Source: JAVBLK01 sp031553565 | Lineage (GTDB): Bacteria; Bacillota; Clostridia; Christensenellales; DUVY01 | Assembly (NCBI GenBank): GCA_031553565.1 | Contig: JAVBLK010000035.1 | Location: 5,144 to 69,143 of the forward strand | Direction: 5' to 3' | DNA: 64,000 nucleotides | In this document: positions 33,669 to 44,249 of the stretch, piece by piece | Layout: each line of letters opens with the position of its first letter | Position numbering within the stretch: position 1 is the stretch's first letter | Position numbers and translations under genes: made by a program | Notes under the pieces: model-generated | The model's database searches: none | What the model was told of the DNA's origin: nothing | The model's input: the letters and a program-made list of their open reading frames with translations, nothing else

Positions 33669-35327
33669 GAATTTCTTCTTAAAGACCGCACCCTTTGCCG
33701 CGCTGGTTACCAATTCGTGATATCTCTGCAGATATCCTGACAGGTAAACGTCCTTCGGCCGCCATTTCTTCATGCGGTTTGCTATTTCCTTAGGGCTTAC
33801 GTCCAGATTCAGCTTGCCCTTGTTTATGTCTATCTCGATTATATCGCCGTCCTGTATGGCCGCGATCTTGCCGCCCTCGGCAGCCTCCGGGCAGATATGG
33901 CCAATCGCCGCGCCGCGCGTCGCGCCCGAAAAGCGTCCGTCTGTAATAAGGGCGACGCTCTTATCCATGCCCATTCCGGCCAGAGCGGAGGTGGGGGACA
34001 GCATTTCGCGCATGCCGGGGCCGCCCTTAGGCCCTTCATAGCGGATGACGACAACGTCGCCGGGCTTGATCCTGCCTGAGGTTATGGCGGCGACTGCCTC
34101 CTCCTCGTTGTCAAAGCAGCGGGCAGGCCCCTTATGCAGCAGCATAGTTTCGTCAACCGCCGATTTCTTTACGACGCAGCCTTCCTCGGCAATATTACCG
34201 TACAGCACCGCCAAACCGCCCGTCTTGGAATAGGGTTTTGAAACCGGCCGGATAATATTCTCGTCCAATATCTCGCTGTTTTCATACAGCTTTTGTATCG
34301 GGCAGCCCCAAACGGTCAAAGCCTTGCCCATAATAAGGTTTGCCTTGCCCAGTTCGTTTAATACCGCCATTACGCCGCCGGCCTCGTTGAGGTCAACGAT
34401 AGTAGTATCGCACGCAGGGCTTAATTTGCAAATATTCGGTATCTTATTAGTCATCTCGGTCACGGTTTCCAGGGTGAACGGGACGCCGACCTCCGCCGCT
34501 ATCGCGGTCAGGTGCAGAAGACTGTTTGTGCTGGCGCCTATCGCCATATCCAGGGCGAGCGCGTTGTGAAAGGCTTCCTTGGTCAGGATCATGCGCGGCA
34601 GTATCTGCTTGTTTATAAGCTCCATTATCTGCATTCCGGCGCGCTTGGCAAGGCGGATCCTGTCGGCGTAAACGGCCGGGATTGTCCCGTTGCCGGGTAA
34701 GGCCATTCCAAGCGCCTCGGTAAGGCAGTTCATGCTGTTTGCCGTAAACATTCCCGCGCAGGAGCCGCAGCCGGGGCAGGCGCGGTTCTCGATATCGGAA
34801 AGCTCGGCAAGGTTCATTTTTCCGGCCTTGACCGCGCCGACCGCCTCGTAGGTCTGCGAGAAGGTGATGTTCCTGCCCTTATAGCGCCCCGGCAGCATAG
34901 GGCCGCCGGAAACGAAGATAGAGGGGATATTGACGCGCGCCGCCGCCATCAGCATCGCGGGCACTATCTTGTCGCAGTTGGGGACAAGCACCATCGCGTC
35001 GAACTGGTGGGCAAAAGCCATCGCCTCGATGCTGTCGGCAATAAGCTCCCGCGAGGGCAGGGAATACTTCATGCCCTGGCCGCCCATGGCGATACCGTCG
35101 CATACGCCTATCGAGGGCACCATAACGGGCGTGCCGCCAGCCATTCTTACGCCGGCCTTCACGGCCTCGCAGATCTGGTTAAGGTGCTGGTGTCCGGGCA
35201 CGATTTCCGAAAAAGCGTTGACCACGCCTATGATCGGGCGCGCCAGCTCCTCGTCGTTGAACCCTAATGCCTTGTAAAGCGATCTTTGAGGCGCTTTATC
35301 AACGCCCTGTGAAATGTTCTTACCCAT
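33666..35327 (-). CDS. ilvD: dihydroxy-acid dehydratase
   Basis: Dehydrates 2,3-dihydroxy-isovalerate or -methylvalerate to the 2-oxo acids. 553 aa, Fe-S enzyme of the IlvD/Edd family. Cysteines in [11 protein letters not shown] near residue 118 and [18 protein letters not shown] near residue 187; other blocks [20 protein letters not shown] and the C-terminal [23 protein letters not shown] near residue 460. AGGAG precedes the ATG. Has its own promoter match upstream (35464-35492), so the downstream leu/cim genes may be read from here as well as from the T-box promoter. The stop codon is supplied by the end of a family A element. Confidence 0.96.
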   Translation of the reverse strand: MGKNISQGVDKAPQRSLYKALGFNDEELARPIIGVVNAFSEIVPGHQHLNQICEAVKAGVRMAGGTPVMVPSIGVCDGIAMGGQGMKYSLPSRELIADSIEAMAFAHQFDAMVLVPNCDKIVPAMLMAAARVNIPSIFVSGGPMLPGRYKGRNITFSQTYEAVGAVKAGKMNLAELSDIENRACPGCGSCAGMFTANSMNCLTEALGMALPGNGTIPAVYADRIRLAKRAGMQIMELINKQILPRMILTKEAFHNALALDMAIGASTNSLLHLTAIAAEVGVPFTLETVTEMTNKIPNICKLSPACDTTIVDLNEAGGVMAVLNELGKANLIMGKALTVWGCPIQKLYENSEILDENIIRPVSKPYSKTGGLAVLYGNIAEEGCVVKKSAVDETMLLHKGPARCFDNEEEAVAAITSGRIKPGDVVVIRYEGPKGGPGMREMLSPTSALAGMGMDKSVALITDGRFSGATRGAAIGHICPEAAEGGKIAAIQDGDIIEIDINKGKLNLDVSPKEIANRMKKWRPKDVYLSGYLQRYHELVTSAAKGAVFKKKF

Positions 35328-35463
35328 AAAATGACTCCTGGCTTTTTTCTTTCAGGCGGTATTCCGTAAAGGCCGTTCGCGCCCGCAAGTGAAAAAAAGC
35401 AGATTTTTTATTTCTTCAAATGCCCGCTCCCAAAATAGGAAAAGACATTCAACGATTATTTAT

Positions 35464-35492
35464 ATTATACAATTTTTATACTGTTTTAGCAA
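35464..35492 (-). promoter_or_regulatory. internal promoter upstream of ilvD
   Basis: Minus strand TTGCTA, 17 bp, TATAAT, inside the ilvN-ilvD gap. A partial family B arm (GGCTTTTTTCTTTCAGGCGG) lies at 35340-35365, in the leader. Confidence 0.6.
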
Positions 35493-35536
35493 TGCGGAGA
35501 ATAGTTATCAGGCCGCCGTAAATATGCCGTTACAAA

Positions 35537-36073
35537 CTATATAAGCTCGTTATAGTCGTCCAAATCCTTAATACACGCGTCGCCTCTTTGTAATGCTGTA
35601 AGGCCCGTCCTGGCCAGCTCGATAATGCCATAGTCCGTTACTACGCTTACGAACGCGTCTATCTTGGAGGATTCGCCGGTCAGCTCTAAAACCATCGATA
35701 CGGGGGACAGGTCGACGATCTTGGCCTTATAGATGTTTACAACTGACTCGATCTCCGGCCTTTGGGCGGGCTTGACGTTGATCTTTATCAGCAGCAGCTC
35801 GCGCAGGATAGCGTCGTCGGCGTTTAAAAACCGGGTGACCTTTTTGACGTCGATCAGCTTATCCAGCTGCTTTGTAATCTGCTCCAGGATATACGCGTCG
35901 CCCATCACGACGATCGTCATACGCGAAAGCAGGTCGTCCTCGGTCGTGCATACAGAAAGGCTCTCGATATTATAGCCGCGCTTTGAAAACAGCCCCGTTA
36001 CGCGGTTCAGGACGCCCGGCTTGTTGGACACAAGCGCGGTTATGATATGCGTTGATATATTTTTGTTTTCCAT
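35537..36073 (-). CDS. ilvN: acetolactate synthase small (regulatory) subunit
   Basis: Regulatory partner of IlvB, mediating valine feedback. 178 aa from the ATG at 36073, where GAGGAG lies upstream and ACT-domain homology begins (THIITALVSNKPGVLNRVTG). N-terminal ACT domain about 8-82 with KRGYNIESLSV and a C-terminal ALS_ss_C domain with LTGESSKIDAFV near residue 135. The open frame further upstream is not coding. Follows ilvB by about 80 bp, with a family A fragment between them. Confidence 0.94.
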   Translation of the reverse strand: MENKNISTHIITALVSNKPGVLNRVTGLFSKRGYNIESLSVCTTEDDLLSRMTIVVMGDAYILEQITKQLDKLIDVKKVTRFLNADDAILRELLLIKINVKPAQRPEIESVVNIYKAKIVDLSPVSMVLELTGESSKIDAFVSVVTDYGIIELARTGLTALQRGDACIKDLDDYNELI

Positions 36074-36106
36074 AAAAATGCTCCTCAAAAATAGTGCAGC
36101 TTGATC

Positions 36107-36130
36107 TAAGTAACCGCTGAAAAATTCGCA
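36107..36130 (+). mobile_element. family A left-end fragment, copy A11
   Basis: TAAGTAACCGCTGAAAAATT matches the family A left terminal repeat; nothing beyond. Lies between ilvB and ilvN. Confidence 0.45.
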
Positions 36131-36150
36131 CTTGGCGCGAGGCGAAGCCC

Positions 36151-37806
36151 TTAATCCGGCATCTCTAATATCATATCCTCGACGTTTTTGCCGGCAGGGA
36201 TCATAGGCGTGACGTTGTCGTCGCCGGATATAACGCAATCGACGATGACCGGGCCTTTTTCGGCAAGCGCGTTCTTTAAAACGCTCTCGATCTCGCTGTT
36301 TTTTGTAAGGCGCATACCCTTTGCGCCGAACGCCCCGGCCAGCTTGATGTAATCGGTGGGGCGGTCAAGCGTCGTGGATGAAAACCGCCGGCCGTAAAAC
36401 AGCTTCTGCCACTGGCGTACCATTCCTAAAACGTTGTTGTTAAAGACAAGTATCGTAATTGGCAATTTGTATTTAACGGCTGTCACGACCTCGTTCATAT
36501 TCATATGGAAGCTGCCGTCGCCCGTGACCAGGACCGCGGGCTTTTTAGTGCCTATCGCGCCGCCTATTGCCGCGCCCAGCCCAAAGCCCATTGTGCCTAA
36601 TCCGCCGCTCGATAAGAGGGTGCGCGGCTTTTCGAATTTGTAGCTCTGTATCGTCCACATTTGATGCTGCCCGACGTCTGTCGCGATGATCCGCTCGGGC
36701 GGGCACAGCTTATTTAATGCCTTCAATATAAGCTGCGGGCTGACCTCGCTCCTGCTTTCCTTTATCGGGAAGGCCGCGACAGTGTCCGCGCAAAGCTTTG
36801 TCCACGCGGGCCGTTTAAAAGCCGTGACGGCAGGTATAAGCTGCTTAAGCGCAGTTTTTACGTCAGCCATAATATATGCTTCACACTCGACGTTTTTGTT
36901 TATTTCCGCATTGTCGATGTCGATATGGATGATCTTCGCCTGCTTGGCAAAATTCAGCCGGTCGCCGGCGACACGGTCGGAAAACCGCGCGCCCATAACG
37001 ATCAAAAGGTCACATTCCTTGATGGACTTCATGACGCCCGCGTGCCCGTGCATACCGATAAGCCCCATATAGAGCGGGTGCGAGGCGGGGAAGCCGCCCA
37101 ATCCCATCATGCTGGCGCAGACCGGGCTGTCTATCTTTTCGGCGAATTCAATAAGCTCTTTTCCGGCGTCCGAAATTATTATGCCGCCGCCGAAGTATAT
37201 GATCGGCTTTTCGGCCTTGTTTATGAGTCCGGCTGCCGCATCTATCTGCGCCGCGGCCGCGGGCTTGTGCGCGTTTTTTACAGGCGCAACGTGCGTGTAT
37301 CCGCAGTCGGCCTGCTGGATGTTTTTCGGTATGTCGATCAAAACCGGCCCCGGCCTGCCGCTCTGGGCGATACTGAACGCCTCGCGGATGGTGTCCGCCA
37401 GCTCGTTAACGTCCTTGACGATATAATTATGCTTTGTGATAGGCATGGTAACGCCCGTAATATCGATCTCCTGAAAGGAATCGCGGCCTAAAAAGTTCAT
37501 GGCGACGTTGCCCGTGATCGCAACCATGGGCACGCTGTCCATATACGCGTTGGCGATACCGGTGACCAGGTTTGTCGCGCCGGGGCCAGAGGTAGCCAAA
37601 ACTACGCCGACCCGGCCGGTAGCCCTTGCGTACCCGTCGGCAGCGTGCGCCGCGCCCTGTTCGTGGCAGGTCAGTATCTGCTTGATACGGTCTTTCGCAA
37701 GATATAATTCGTCAAAAATATCCAGGACTGTGCCGCCGGGATACCCGAAGACAAATTCCGTCCCTTGCTCGATCAAGGTTTCAACAATTATTTTCGCGCC
37801 TTTCAA
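36151..37806 (-). CDS. ilvB: acetolactate synthase large (catalytic) subunit
   Basis: TPP- and FAD-dependent synthase making 2-acetolactate or 2-aceto-2-hydroxybutyrate. 551 aa. UUG start at 37806 with AAGGAGG 9 bases upstream. Catalytic Glu in FGYPGGTVLDIFDEL and the CHEQGAAHAADGYARATG block; FAD region near GARFSDRVAGDRLNFAK; TPP motif VTGDGSFHMNMNEVVTAVKY near residue 440 with the downstream NNNVLGMVRQWQKLFY. First gene of the minus-strand cluster, directly behind the T-box leader. Confidence 0.96.
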   Translation of the reverse strand: MKGAKIIVETLIEQGTEFVFGYPGGTVLDIFDELYLAKDRIKQILTCHEQGAAHAADGYARATGRVGVVLATSGPGATNLVTGIANAYMDSVPMVAITGNVAMNFLGRDSFQEIDITGVTMPITKHNYIVKDVNELADTIREAFSIAQSGRPGPVLIDIPKNIQQADCGYTHVAPVKNAHKPAAAAQIDAAAGLINKAEKPIIYFGGGIIISDAGKELIEFAEKIDSPVCASMMGLGGFPASHPLYMGLIGMHGHAGVMKSIKECDLLIVMGARFSDRVAGDRLNFAKQAKIIHIDIDNAEINKNVECEAYIMADVKTALKQLIPAVTAFKRPAWTKLCADTVAAFPIKESRSEVSPQLILKALNKLCPPERIIATDVGQHQMWTIQSYKFEKPRTLLSSGGLGTMGFGLGAAIGGAIGTKKPAVLVTGDGSFHMNMNEVVTAVKYKLPITILVFNNNVLGMVRQWQKLFYGRRFSSTTLDRPTDYIKLAGAFGAKGMRLTKNSEIESVLKNALAEKGPVIVDCVISGDDNVTPMIPAGKNVEDMILEMPD

Positions 37807-37864
37807 AATGAAGCCTCCTTATGCGTTACATGGCCTTTTCGCGCGGCGTTTTTTTTCAAAGAAA

Positions 37865-37898
37865 CAAAAAAGCCGCCTCAAATTCCTTTGAGACGGCT
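37865..37898 (-). terminator. regulated terminator of the T-box leader
   Basis: AGCCGTCTCAAA and TTTGAGGCGGCT pair around GGAA, followed by T6 on the minus strand; it lies just downstream of the T-box core and about 60 bp before the ilvB start. Confidence 0.85.
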
Positions 37899-38060
37899 GT
37901 AACCAACCGCGGTACCACTCAAATTGCCGGCAAATAAACCACGCCAGCCGCCTTAAATGCGCCCCGATAACGGTGGGCATCCGGCCGGTTCTACTAGGTT
38001 TTCACCGTTCTTCCGGCGGCTCAACGGGTGAGTGCCCGTTTCAAACGCCTTTGTTGCTGA
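37865..38060 (-). promoter_or_regulatory. T-box riboswitch leader upstream of ilvB
   Basis: On the minus strand the T-box core TTTGAGTGGTACCGCGG (37907 onward) precedes a terminator hairpin. The UGGU of the core fits a tRNA with discriminator A, as in Ile, Leu and Val tRNAs. Upstream are an AACGGG-cactca-CCCGTT hairpin, nested stems AGCCGCC/GGCGGCT and AACGGTG/CACCGTT. I could not assign Stem I or the specifier codon with confidence. It should let uncharged tRNA promote readthrough into ilvBND and the leu genes. Confidence 0.9.
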
Positions 38061-38067
38061 TGGGTAT

Positions 38068-38096
38068 ATACTAATATAAATCAGCGGGTTTGTCAA
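38068..38096 (-). promoter_or_regulatory. promoter of the branched-chain amino acid cluster
   Basis: Minus strand TTGACA, 17 bp, TAGTAT. Predicted start near 38061, giving the T-box leader. The opposite strand carries the esterase promoter about 55 bp away. Confidence 0.75.
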
Positions 38097-38150
38097 GGCT
38101 TTTGCCGGCAATGACCGTAAAAGCGCAAGGAAACTTATTTTGTTCGTTGT

Positions 38151-38180
38151 TTGCTTAAAGTGCCCAAACCGTATTATAAT
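38151..38180 (+). promoter_or_regulatory. esterase promoter
   Basis: TTGCTT, 18 bp, TATAAT. The start codon is at 38199, so the leader is about 12 nt and just holds AAAGGG. Confidence 0.6.
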
Positions 38181-38198
38181 AGAGAAAAGGGAAAAAAT

Positions 38199-39164
38199 AT
38201 GGCAAAGCTGCGCGATAAAATTGCTGTTTCAATTATCCGGCTGGTTAACGTCAATCCGGAAAAAAAGGACAGGGTCATAAAGAAGCTCAAGTTTTTCACG
38301 CGCCTGGGCAGATTGGTCCCCGGCAGGCCGAAACGCGGCTTCGAGAGGGTCGAATACGACGCAAACGGCGTGCCGCTGGAAATATTCAAACGTAAAAATA
38401 CCGATCCTGAAAAGCTGGTATTCATCATACACGGCGGCGTGTTTATAATGGGGATGGTCAATACTTACCGCGCTATGCACCGGATGGTCAGCGACGCGGC
38501 CGACGGCGCGGCGGTGGCAATTATTGATTACCGGACGGCGCCCGAATCCAAGTATCCCGCTGCGCACGACGACGTAATGGCCGGCTGGGAGTTTTTGAAG
38601 GGTCTGGGGTATAAGCCGCGCGATATTATCCTTATGGGCGACAGCTCGGGCGGGAACCTTGTGCTGTCACTGCTTTTGCGCCTGCGCGACAACGGTGCGG
38701 AAATGCCGGCTGCCGCGGTGCTGATGTCGCCGTGGACAGACCTTACGGCGGCGGGAGAGTCATACAGGACTAACTATCGCCGGGACATTATTTTCGGCGC
38801 GGGGAGCAGAAACGGGGGGCTTCCCGACGATTCCGTGATACGGAAGATGCTGGACTGCGGAGTGTTTTCGTATGCGCGGGACGCCGACAGGCGCGACCCG
38901 TACCTTTCGCCGGTTTTCGGCGGATATCACGGTATGCCGCCCGTTCTTATGACTGTGGGCGGGTACGAAATGCTGCTCTGCGACACACTTGCCGTTGCAG
39001 AAAAGATAAACGCTGCCGGCGGCAGCGCGGAGGTCATCGTTGGAAAGGGCATGTTTCACGCATATCCGCTCTATTATCAGCTGTCGCCCGCGGCAAAGGA
39101 AGCGTTCGGGAAAATACTGGCTTTTATCAGCCGGCACGCAAATCCTGACAAAACCGCCATTTGA
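38199..39164 (+). CDS. alpha/beta-hydrolase, HSL-type esterase or lipase
   Basis: 321 aa from the ATG at 38199 (MAKLRDKI). Hormone-sensitive-lipase family pattern: oxyanion motif HGGVFIMGMVNTYR near residue 80, nucleophile GDSSGGNLVLSLL near residue 147, catalytic Asp region DPYLSPVFG near residue 232, and catalytic His in GMFHAYPLYY near residue 285. Cytosolic (no signal peptide). Likely acts on short-chain esters; the physiological substrate is unknown. Divergent from the ilv cluster and followed by guaB with its own promoter. Confidence 0.87.
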   Translation: MAKLRDKIAVSIIRLVNVNPEKKDRVIKKLKFFTRLGRLVPGRPKRGFERVEYDANGVPLEIFKRKNTDPEKLVFIIHGGVFIMGMVNTYRAMHRMVSDAADGAAVAIIDYRTAPESKYPAAHDDVMAGWEFLKGLGYKPRDIILMGDSSGGNLVLSLLLRLRDNGAEMPAAAVLMSPWTDLTAAGESYRTNYRRDIIFGAGSRNGGLPDDSVIRKMLDCGVFSYARDADRRDPYLSPVFGGYHGMPPVLMTVGGYEMLLCDTLAVAEKINAAGGSAEVIVGKGMFHAYPLYYQLSPAAKEAFGKILAFISRHANPDKTAI

Positions 39165-39175
39165 ACACCCGTTTG

Positions 39176-39205
39176 TTGACTGTATATACTGAAAAGTGAT
39201 ATAAT
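39176..39205 (+). promoter_or_regulatory. guaB promoter
   Basis: TTGACT, 18 bp, TATAAT. The ~110 nt leader before guaB is AT-rich; I see no riboswitch in it. Confidence 0.7.
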
Positions 39206-39307
39206 AATCCGATAAAATAAAGGCCTTTACGTATTTTTACATACAATTTTTAAAGATTCAGATCAATATATTTGTACCACCAAGTGCGAAAAATTTTTTT
39301 CATATAA

Positions 39308-40780
<1,473 letters not shown>

Positions 40781-40888
40781 CGGGATATATGCGGCGGGAT
40801 CGTCGCGAAAGCAGGAACCTTGCCGCCCTCCGCGTATTCCGATACAGCTGCGGGCCGCAAGAACCCCGTCTCGCGCCTTTTCTTTAAT
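40781..40888 (+). repeat. family C structured element, copy C3, after guaB
   Basis: GGGATATATGCGGCGGGATC, GCGAAAGCAGGAACC, CTCCGCGTATTCCGATACAG, then AAGAACCCCGTCTCGCGC. Begins at the base after the guaB stop, in sense. The long stem is partly retained. Confidence 0.65.
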
Positions 40889-40902
40889 ACAAGAGGTATA
40901 TC

Positions 40903-41976
40903 ATGAAATATACGACTTTCGGCGGTACCGGGTTAAAGGTATCCAAACTTGGCTTTGGGTGTATGCGGCTGCCCTATGACGGGCATAAGCCCGACAAAAA
41001 AGAAGCCGAAAGGATTTTGAATATCGCGTTTGAGAAGGGGGTCAATTATTTTGATACCGCGCCGCTTTATTGCGATAATCTCAGCGAGGATATCGTAGGT
41101 TCTTTTATAGCCGGCAAAAGGGACAAGCTGATACTTTCCACCAAGGACAACGGACGCACGGCGGACAGCTTTATCAGGAGCTTCGAGAGGTCGTTCAAAC
41201 GGCTTAAAACTGATTATATCGACGTTTTCCATGTATGGACGCTGGATCTTAACGCGTTTAAAAAGGTCAGGGCGGCGGAAGGCCTTTTGGACTATCTTTA
41301 TAAAGCCAAAAAGGACGGCCGCGTCCGCCACCTTGCTTTTTCATTTCATGACGACAAGCCCGAAAACGTAAAAGAAATCATCGACAGCGGCATATTCGAA
41401 ACGGTGCTTTTAAGCTACAACATGATAAACCCGATGAACGGGAAATGGCTGGCATACGCGCATGACAAGGGGATGGGCACCGTTATTATGAACCCTGTCG
41501 CGGGCGGCAACCTGACCGAGCCGGGTGATCCTGCGGCAACATCCTTAAAAGCGCGGATCGCGCTGAAATACGCGTTTACAAGGCCATATGTAGATATTGC
41601 CATTTCCGGAATGAGCAGCGAGGCGCAGGTCAACGAGAACTGCGCAACGGCGGCGGGCGATTATGCGTTTACCGGCGAAGAGGAAAAGGCTTTCAATGAA
41701 ATCCGTGAGGCGCACAAGACCTTGTTGGAGCTCTATTGCACCGGCTGCAATTATTGCAAGGGCTGTAAGTCGGGCATCGATATCCCAGGGGTGTTCGGCC
41801 TCTATAACAAGGCAAGGGTGTTAGGCGGATGGGGCTTTGAAATGTCCAGGCCGGAGTACGCAAAACTTTCCGTTACGGCCGATAAATGCACCGCCTGCGG
41901 CGCGTGCATGAAAAAATGCCCGCAAAAGCTGGACATAATAAACAATCTGAAGGTTTGCCATAAGGCGCTGACGTAA
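40903..41976 (+). CDS. aldo/keto reductase with C-terminal Fe-S cluster domain
   Basis: 357 aa. Residues 1-270 are an NAD(P)H-dependent aldo/keto reductase barrel with the catalytic set visible: Asp and Tyr in NYFDTAPLYC, Lys in LILSTK, His in DVFHVW. The C-terminus adds cysteine motifs CTGCNYCKGC and CTACGACMKKCP, the second a ferredoxin-type 4Fe-4S pattern, as in the clostridial Fe-S aldo/keto reductases. AGAGG before the ATG. The radical SAM gene follows 15 bp later, so they are probably co-transcribed; the substrate is unknown. Confidence 0.88.
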   Translation: MKYTTFGGTGLKVSKLGFGCMRLPYDGHKPDKKEAERILNIAFEKGVNYFDTAPLYCDNLSEDIVGSFIAGKRDKLILSTKDNGRTADSFIRSFERSFKRLKTDYIDVFHVWTLDLNAFKKVRAAEGLLDYLYKAKKDGRVRHLAFSFHDDKPENVKEIIDSGIFETVLLSYNMINPMNGKWLAYAHDKGMGTVIMNPVAGGNLTEPGDPAATSLKARIALKYAFTRPYVDIAISGMSSEAQVNENCATAAGDYAFTGEEEKAFNEIREAHKTLLELYCTGCNYCKGCKSGIDIPGVFGLYNKARVLGGWGFEMSRPEYAKLSVTADKCTACGACMKKCPQKLDIINNLKVCHKALT

Positions 41977-41991
41977 GAGCAAAAGATAAAT

Positions 41992-42972
41992 GTGAAAAAA
42001 GCGGATAGATGTTATTTGTGCCCCCGGATGTGCGGCGTTGACCGCGCATGGCAGAGGGGGATATGCGGCGCGGGGGAAACGCCGGAGGTCGCGCTGTGGC
42101 AGCTGCACCACTATGAGGAGCCGTTCATTTCGGGCGCGCCCGACGATATCAGGGGCAGCGGTACGGTATTTTTCAAGCATTGCGGGCTTAAATGCGTATA
42201 CTGCCAGAACTATAAGATTTCCAATATTTGCGCGGATGAAAATGTGCGCACAGATGCCGGTTTGGATGGCGCGGGAGGGGTGAAAGATGAAGCTGACGGT
42301 TATGATAACGTAAAAAGCGCAGGGGGCAATTCATTGAATCCTTTGCCCGGGATATTCCTTAAGCTTCAGGGTCAGGGCGCATACAACATCAACCTTGTCA
42401 CGCCCACGCATTACACCGGCGGAATAACCTGCGCGGTCGCCGCGGCAAGGGCGCGCGGCCTTGATATCCCGGTTATATGGAACACAAGCGGCTATGAGCG
42501 GCCCGAAACGATAGCGAAGCTTTTTGATACAGCCGACATCTATCTTACGGACTTTAAATATTACGGTGAGACGCCTGCAAAAAGATACAGTAACGCGCCC
42601 GATTACTTTAAATACGCTTCAGCGGCACTTAAAGAAATGGTAAGCCAGCGGCCAAAGCTTGTTTTTGATAAGCGCGGCATGCTGCGATCGGGCGTGGTCG
42701 TGCGGCATATGTCGCTGCCGGGACATTTGTCCGACAGCTGCAAGGTTCTGGAATATATTTACGGCGAATACGGCGATAATATATGTATAAGCATTATGAG
42801 CCAGTATACGCCGCAAAAAGGCTGTGACTTTACCAAATACCCGGAACTACACACAAAGGTGTCAAAGGCGCAATACCGCAGGCTTGTCAGCTATGCTATG
42901 GATTTAGGGATATCTAACGCCTATATCCAGGGCGGCGCGGCGGTATCGGAATCCTTTACGCCCGACTTTTAG
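41992..42972 (+). CDS. PflX-like radical SAM protein
   Basis: 326 aa from a GUG start. N-terminal Cys motif CYLCPRMCGVDR and CGAGE, then the radical SAM cluster motif HCGLKCVYCQN near residue 63 (CxxxCxxC form CGLKCVYC). Later blocks INLVTPTHYT and VIWNTSGYERPETI are typical of PflX/COG1313 proteins, relatives of pyruvate formate-lyase activating enzyme. A stretch of about 35 residues after the cluster motif (from NICADENV) looks like an insertion. No glycyl-radical enzyme is next to it; the partner may be the adjoining Fe-S aldo/keto reductase or unlinked. Confidence 0.82.
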   Translation: MKKADRCYLCPRMCGVDRAWQRGICGAGETPEVALWQLHHYEEPFISGAPDDIRGSGTVFFKHCGLKCVYCQNYKISNICADENVRTDAGLDGAGGVKDEADGYDNVKSAGGNSLNPLPGIFLKLQGQGAYNINLVTPTHYTGGITCAVAAARARGLDIPVIWNTSGYERPETIAKLFDTADIYLTDFKYYGETPAKRYSNAPDYFKYASAALKEMVSQRPKLVFDKRGMLRSGVVVRHMSLPGHLSDSCKVLEYIYGEYGDNICISIMSQYTPQKGCDFTKYPELHTKVSKAQYRRLVSYAMDLGISNAYIQGGAAVSESFTPDF

Positions 42973-42975
42973 TAT

Positions 42976-43048
42976 CGCCTTTTTCTTTAGGGCTGCCCTT
43001 CAAGGATTGTCCGTCAAAAGAAACCGGCGAAGGGAAAAGAAAAAAAGG
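42976..43048 (+). repeat. dispersed repeat family B, good copy
   Basis: CGCCTTTTTCTTTAGGG, TTGTCCGTCAAAAGAAACCG, then GGGAAAAGAAAAAAAGG. Same layout as 23342-23410, starting 3 bp after the radical SAM stop. Confidence 0.65.
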
Positions 43049-43117
43049 ATGGAAATCGGCTGACGCACATTAATGTTGACAATTTAAATCTTTTGCCGCA
43101 AATCAGGAGAATTGTAT

Positions 43118-44200
43118 ATGAAAAAAACAGAATTACATTCAACGGAAATAAAAAAGGAAAAGGCGCTTCTTGTGGGACTCTTTGAAAAGGGAGAGGGCAT
43201 CGAGGAGGATATGGCCGAGCTTGCCGAACTGGCCAAAACGGCGGGGGCGGAAGTTATCGGCCAGATAATCCAGCATAAGGATCTGCCGGAAAAAGCCACT
43301 ATGATCGGCAAGGGCAAGGTAGATGAGGTCAAACTGTTTTGCGAGGGCAACGACGTGGATCTTGTCATTTTCGACAACGAGCTGTCGGGCATCCAGATAA
43401 AAAATCTGGAGGATCTGATCGACCGCAAGATCCTTGACCGCAGCACGCTGATCCTGGATATTTTTGCCGGACGGGCAAGCAGCGCCGAGGGGAAATTGCA
43501 GGTCGAGCTGGCGCAGATGAAGTACAATCTGCCGCGCCTTGTCGGTAAAGAAAAAAACATGGATAAGCTGCGCAGCGGGATAGGGATGCGCGGCCCCGGC
43601 GAAAAAAAGCTGGAGATCGACCGGCGGAACATCCGCGACCAGGTGCACGAACTGGAAAAGCGGATCGAAAAGCTGCAAACCGAACGCGACGTAAGGCGCA
43701 AACAGCGGCAGGAGAGCCGGATAAAAAAAGTGGCTCTTGTGGGATATACCAACAGCGGGAAAAGCACGCTTATGAATACTTTGTCAAGGAGCAGCCAGCT
43801 GGCCGAGGACAAGCTTTTTGCCACGCTTGACCCCGTTACGCGCAACGTCTTTTTGGACGACGGCCGTTATTACGCCCTCACTGACACCGTAGGCTTCATC
43901 AACAAGCTGCCCCACGAATTCATCGACGCCTTCAAATCGACGCTGGATGAGGCGCGGTACGCCGATATTTTGATACACGTCGTCGATACGTTGAGCCGCA
44001 ACCTGATCCGCCATCACGAGGTGGTGACCGATGTTTTAAGGGAACTGGGCGCAGGGGACAAGCCCGTTATTACAGTCTATAATAAGATCGATGCGTGCCG
44101 CGAATTCCCGACGCCGGTAACCGAAAACGCCGTCTGTATCAGCGCGAAGACGGGTCAGAATATAGACGGTTTAAAAGAACTGCTGGCAAAATTTATGTAG
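43118..44200 (+). CDS. hflX: ribosome-associated GTPase HflX
   Basis: 360 aa from the ATG at 43118 (GGAG 8 bases upstream). N-terminal HflX domain with EVIGQIIQHKDLPEKATMIG and DLVIFDNELSGIQIKNLED; ATP-loop GMRGPGEKKLEIDRR near residue 155; a coiled-coil arm rich in Arg/Lys/Glu; then the G domain: GYTNSGKSTLMNTL (G1), DTVGFINKLPHEFIDAF (G3) and YNKID (G4). HflX splits stalled or hibernating ribosomes under stress. The CBS protein gene follows. Confidence 0.96.
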   Translation: MKKTELHSTEIKKEKALLVGLFEKGEGIEEDMAELAELAKTAGAEVIGQIIQHKDLPEKATMIGKGKVDEVKLFCEGNDVDLVIFDNELSGIQIKNLEDLIDRKILDRSTLILDIFAGRASSAEGKLQVELAQMKYNLPRLVGKEKNMDKLRSGIGMRGPGEKKLEIDRRNIRDQVHELEKRIEKLQTERDVRRKQRQESRIKKVALVGYTNSGKSTLMNTLSRSSQLAEDKLFATLDPVTRNVFLDDGRYYALTDTVGFINKLPHEFIDAFKSTLDEARYADILIHVVDTLSRNLIRHHEVVTDVLRELGAGDKPVITVYNKIDACREFPTPVTENAVCISAKTGQNIDGLKELLAKFM

Positions 44201-44249
44201 ATTGTATTATTCGCGCAACGTGCAATTCTTTACGCAAAGGAGAAACGAT

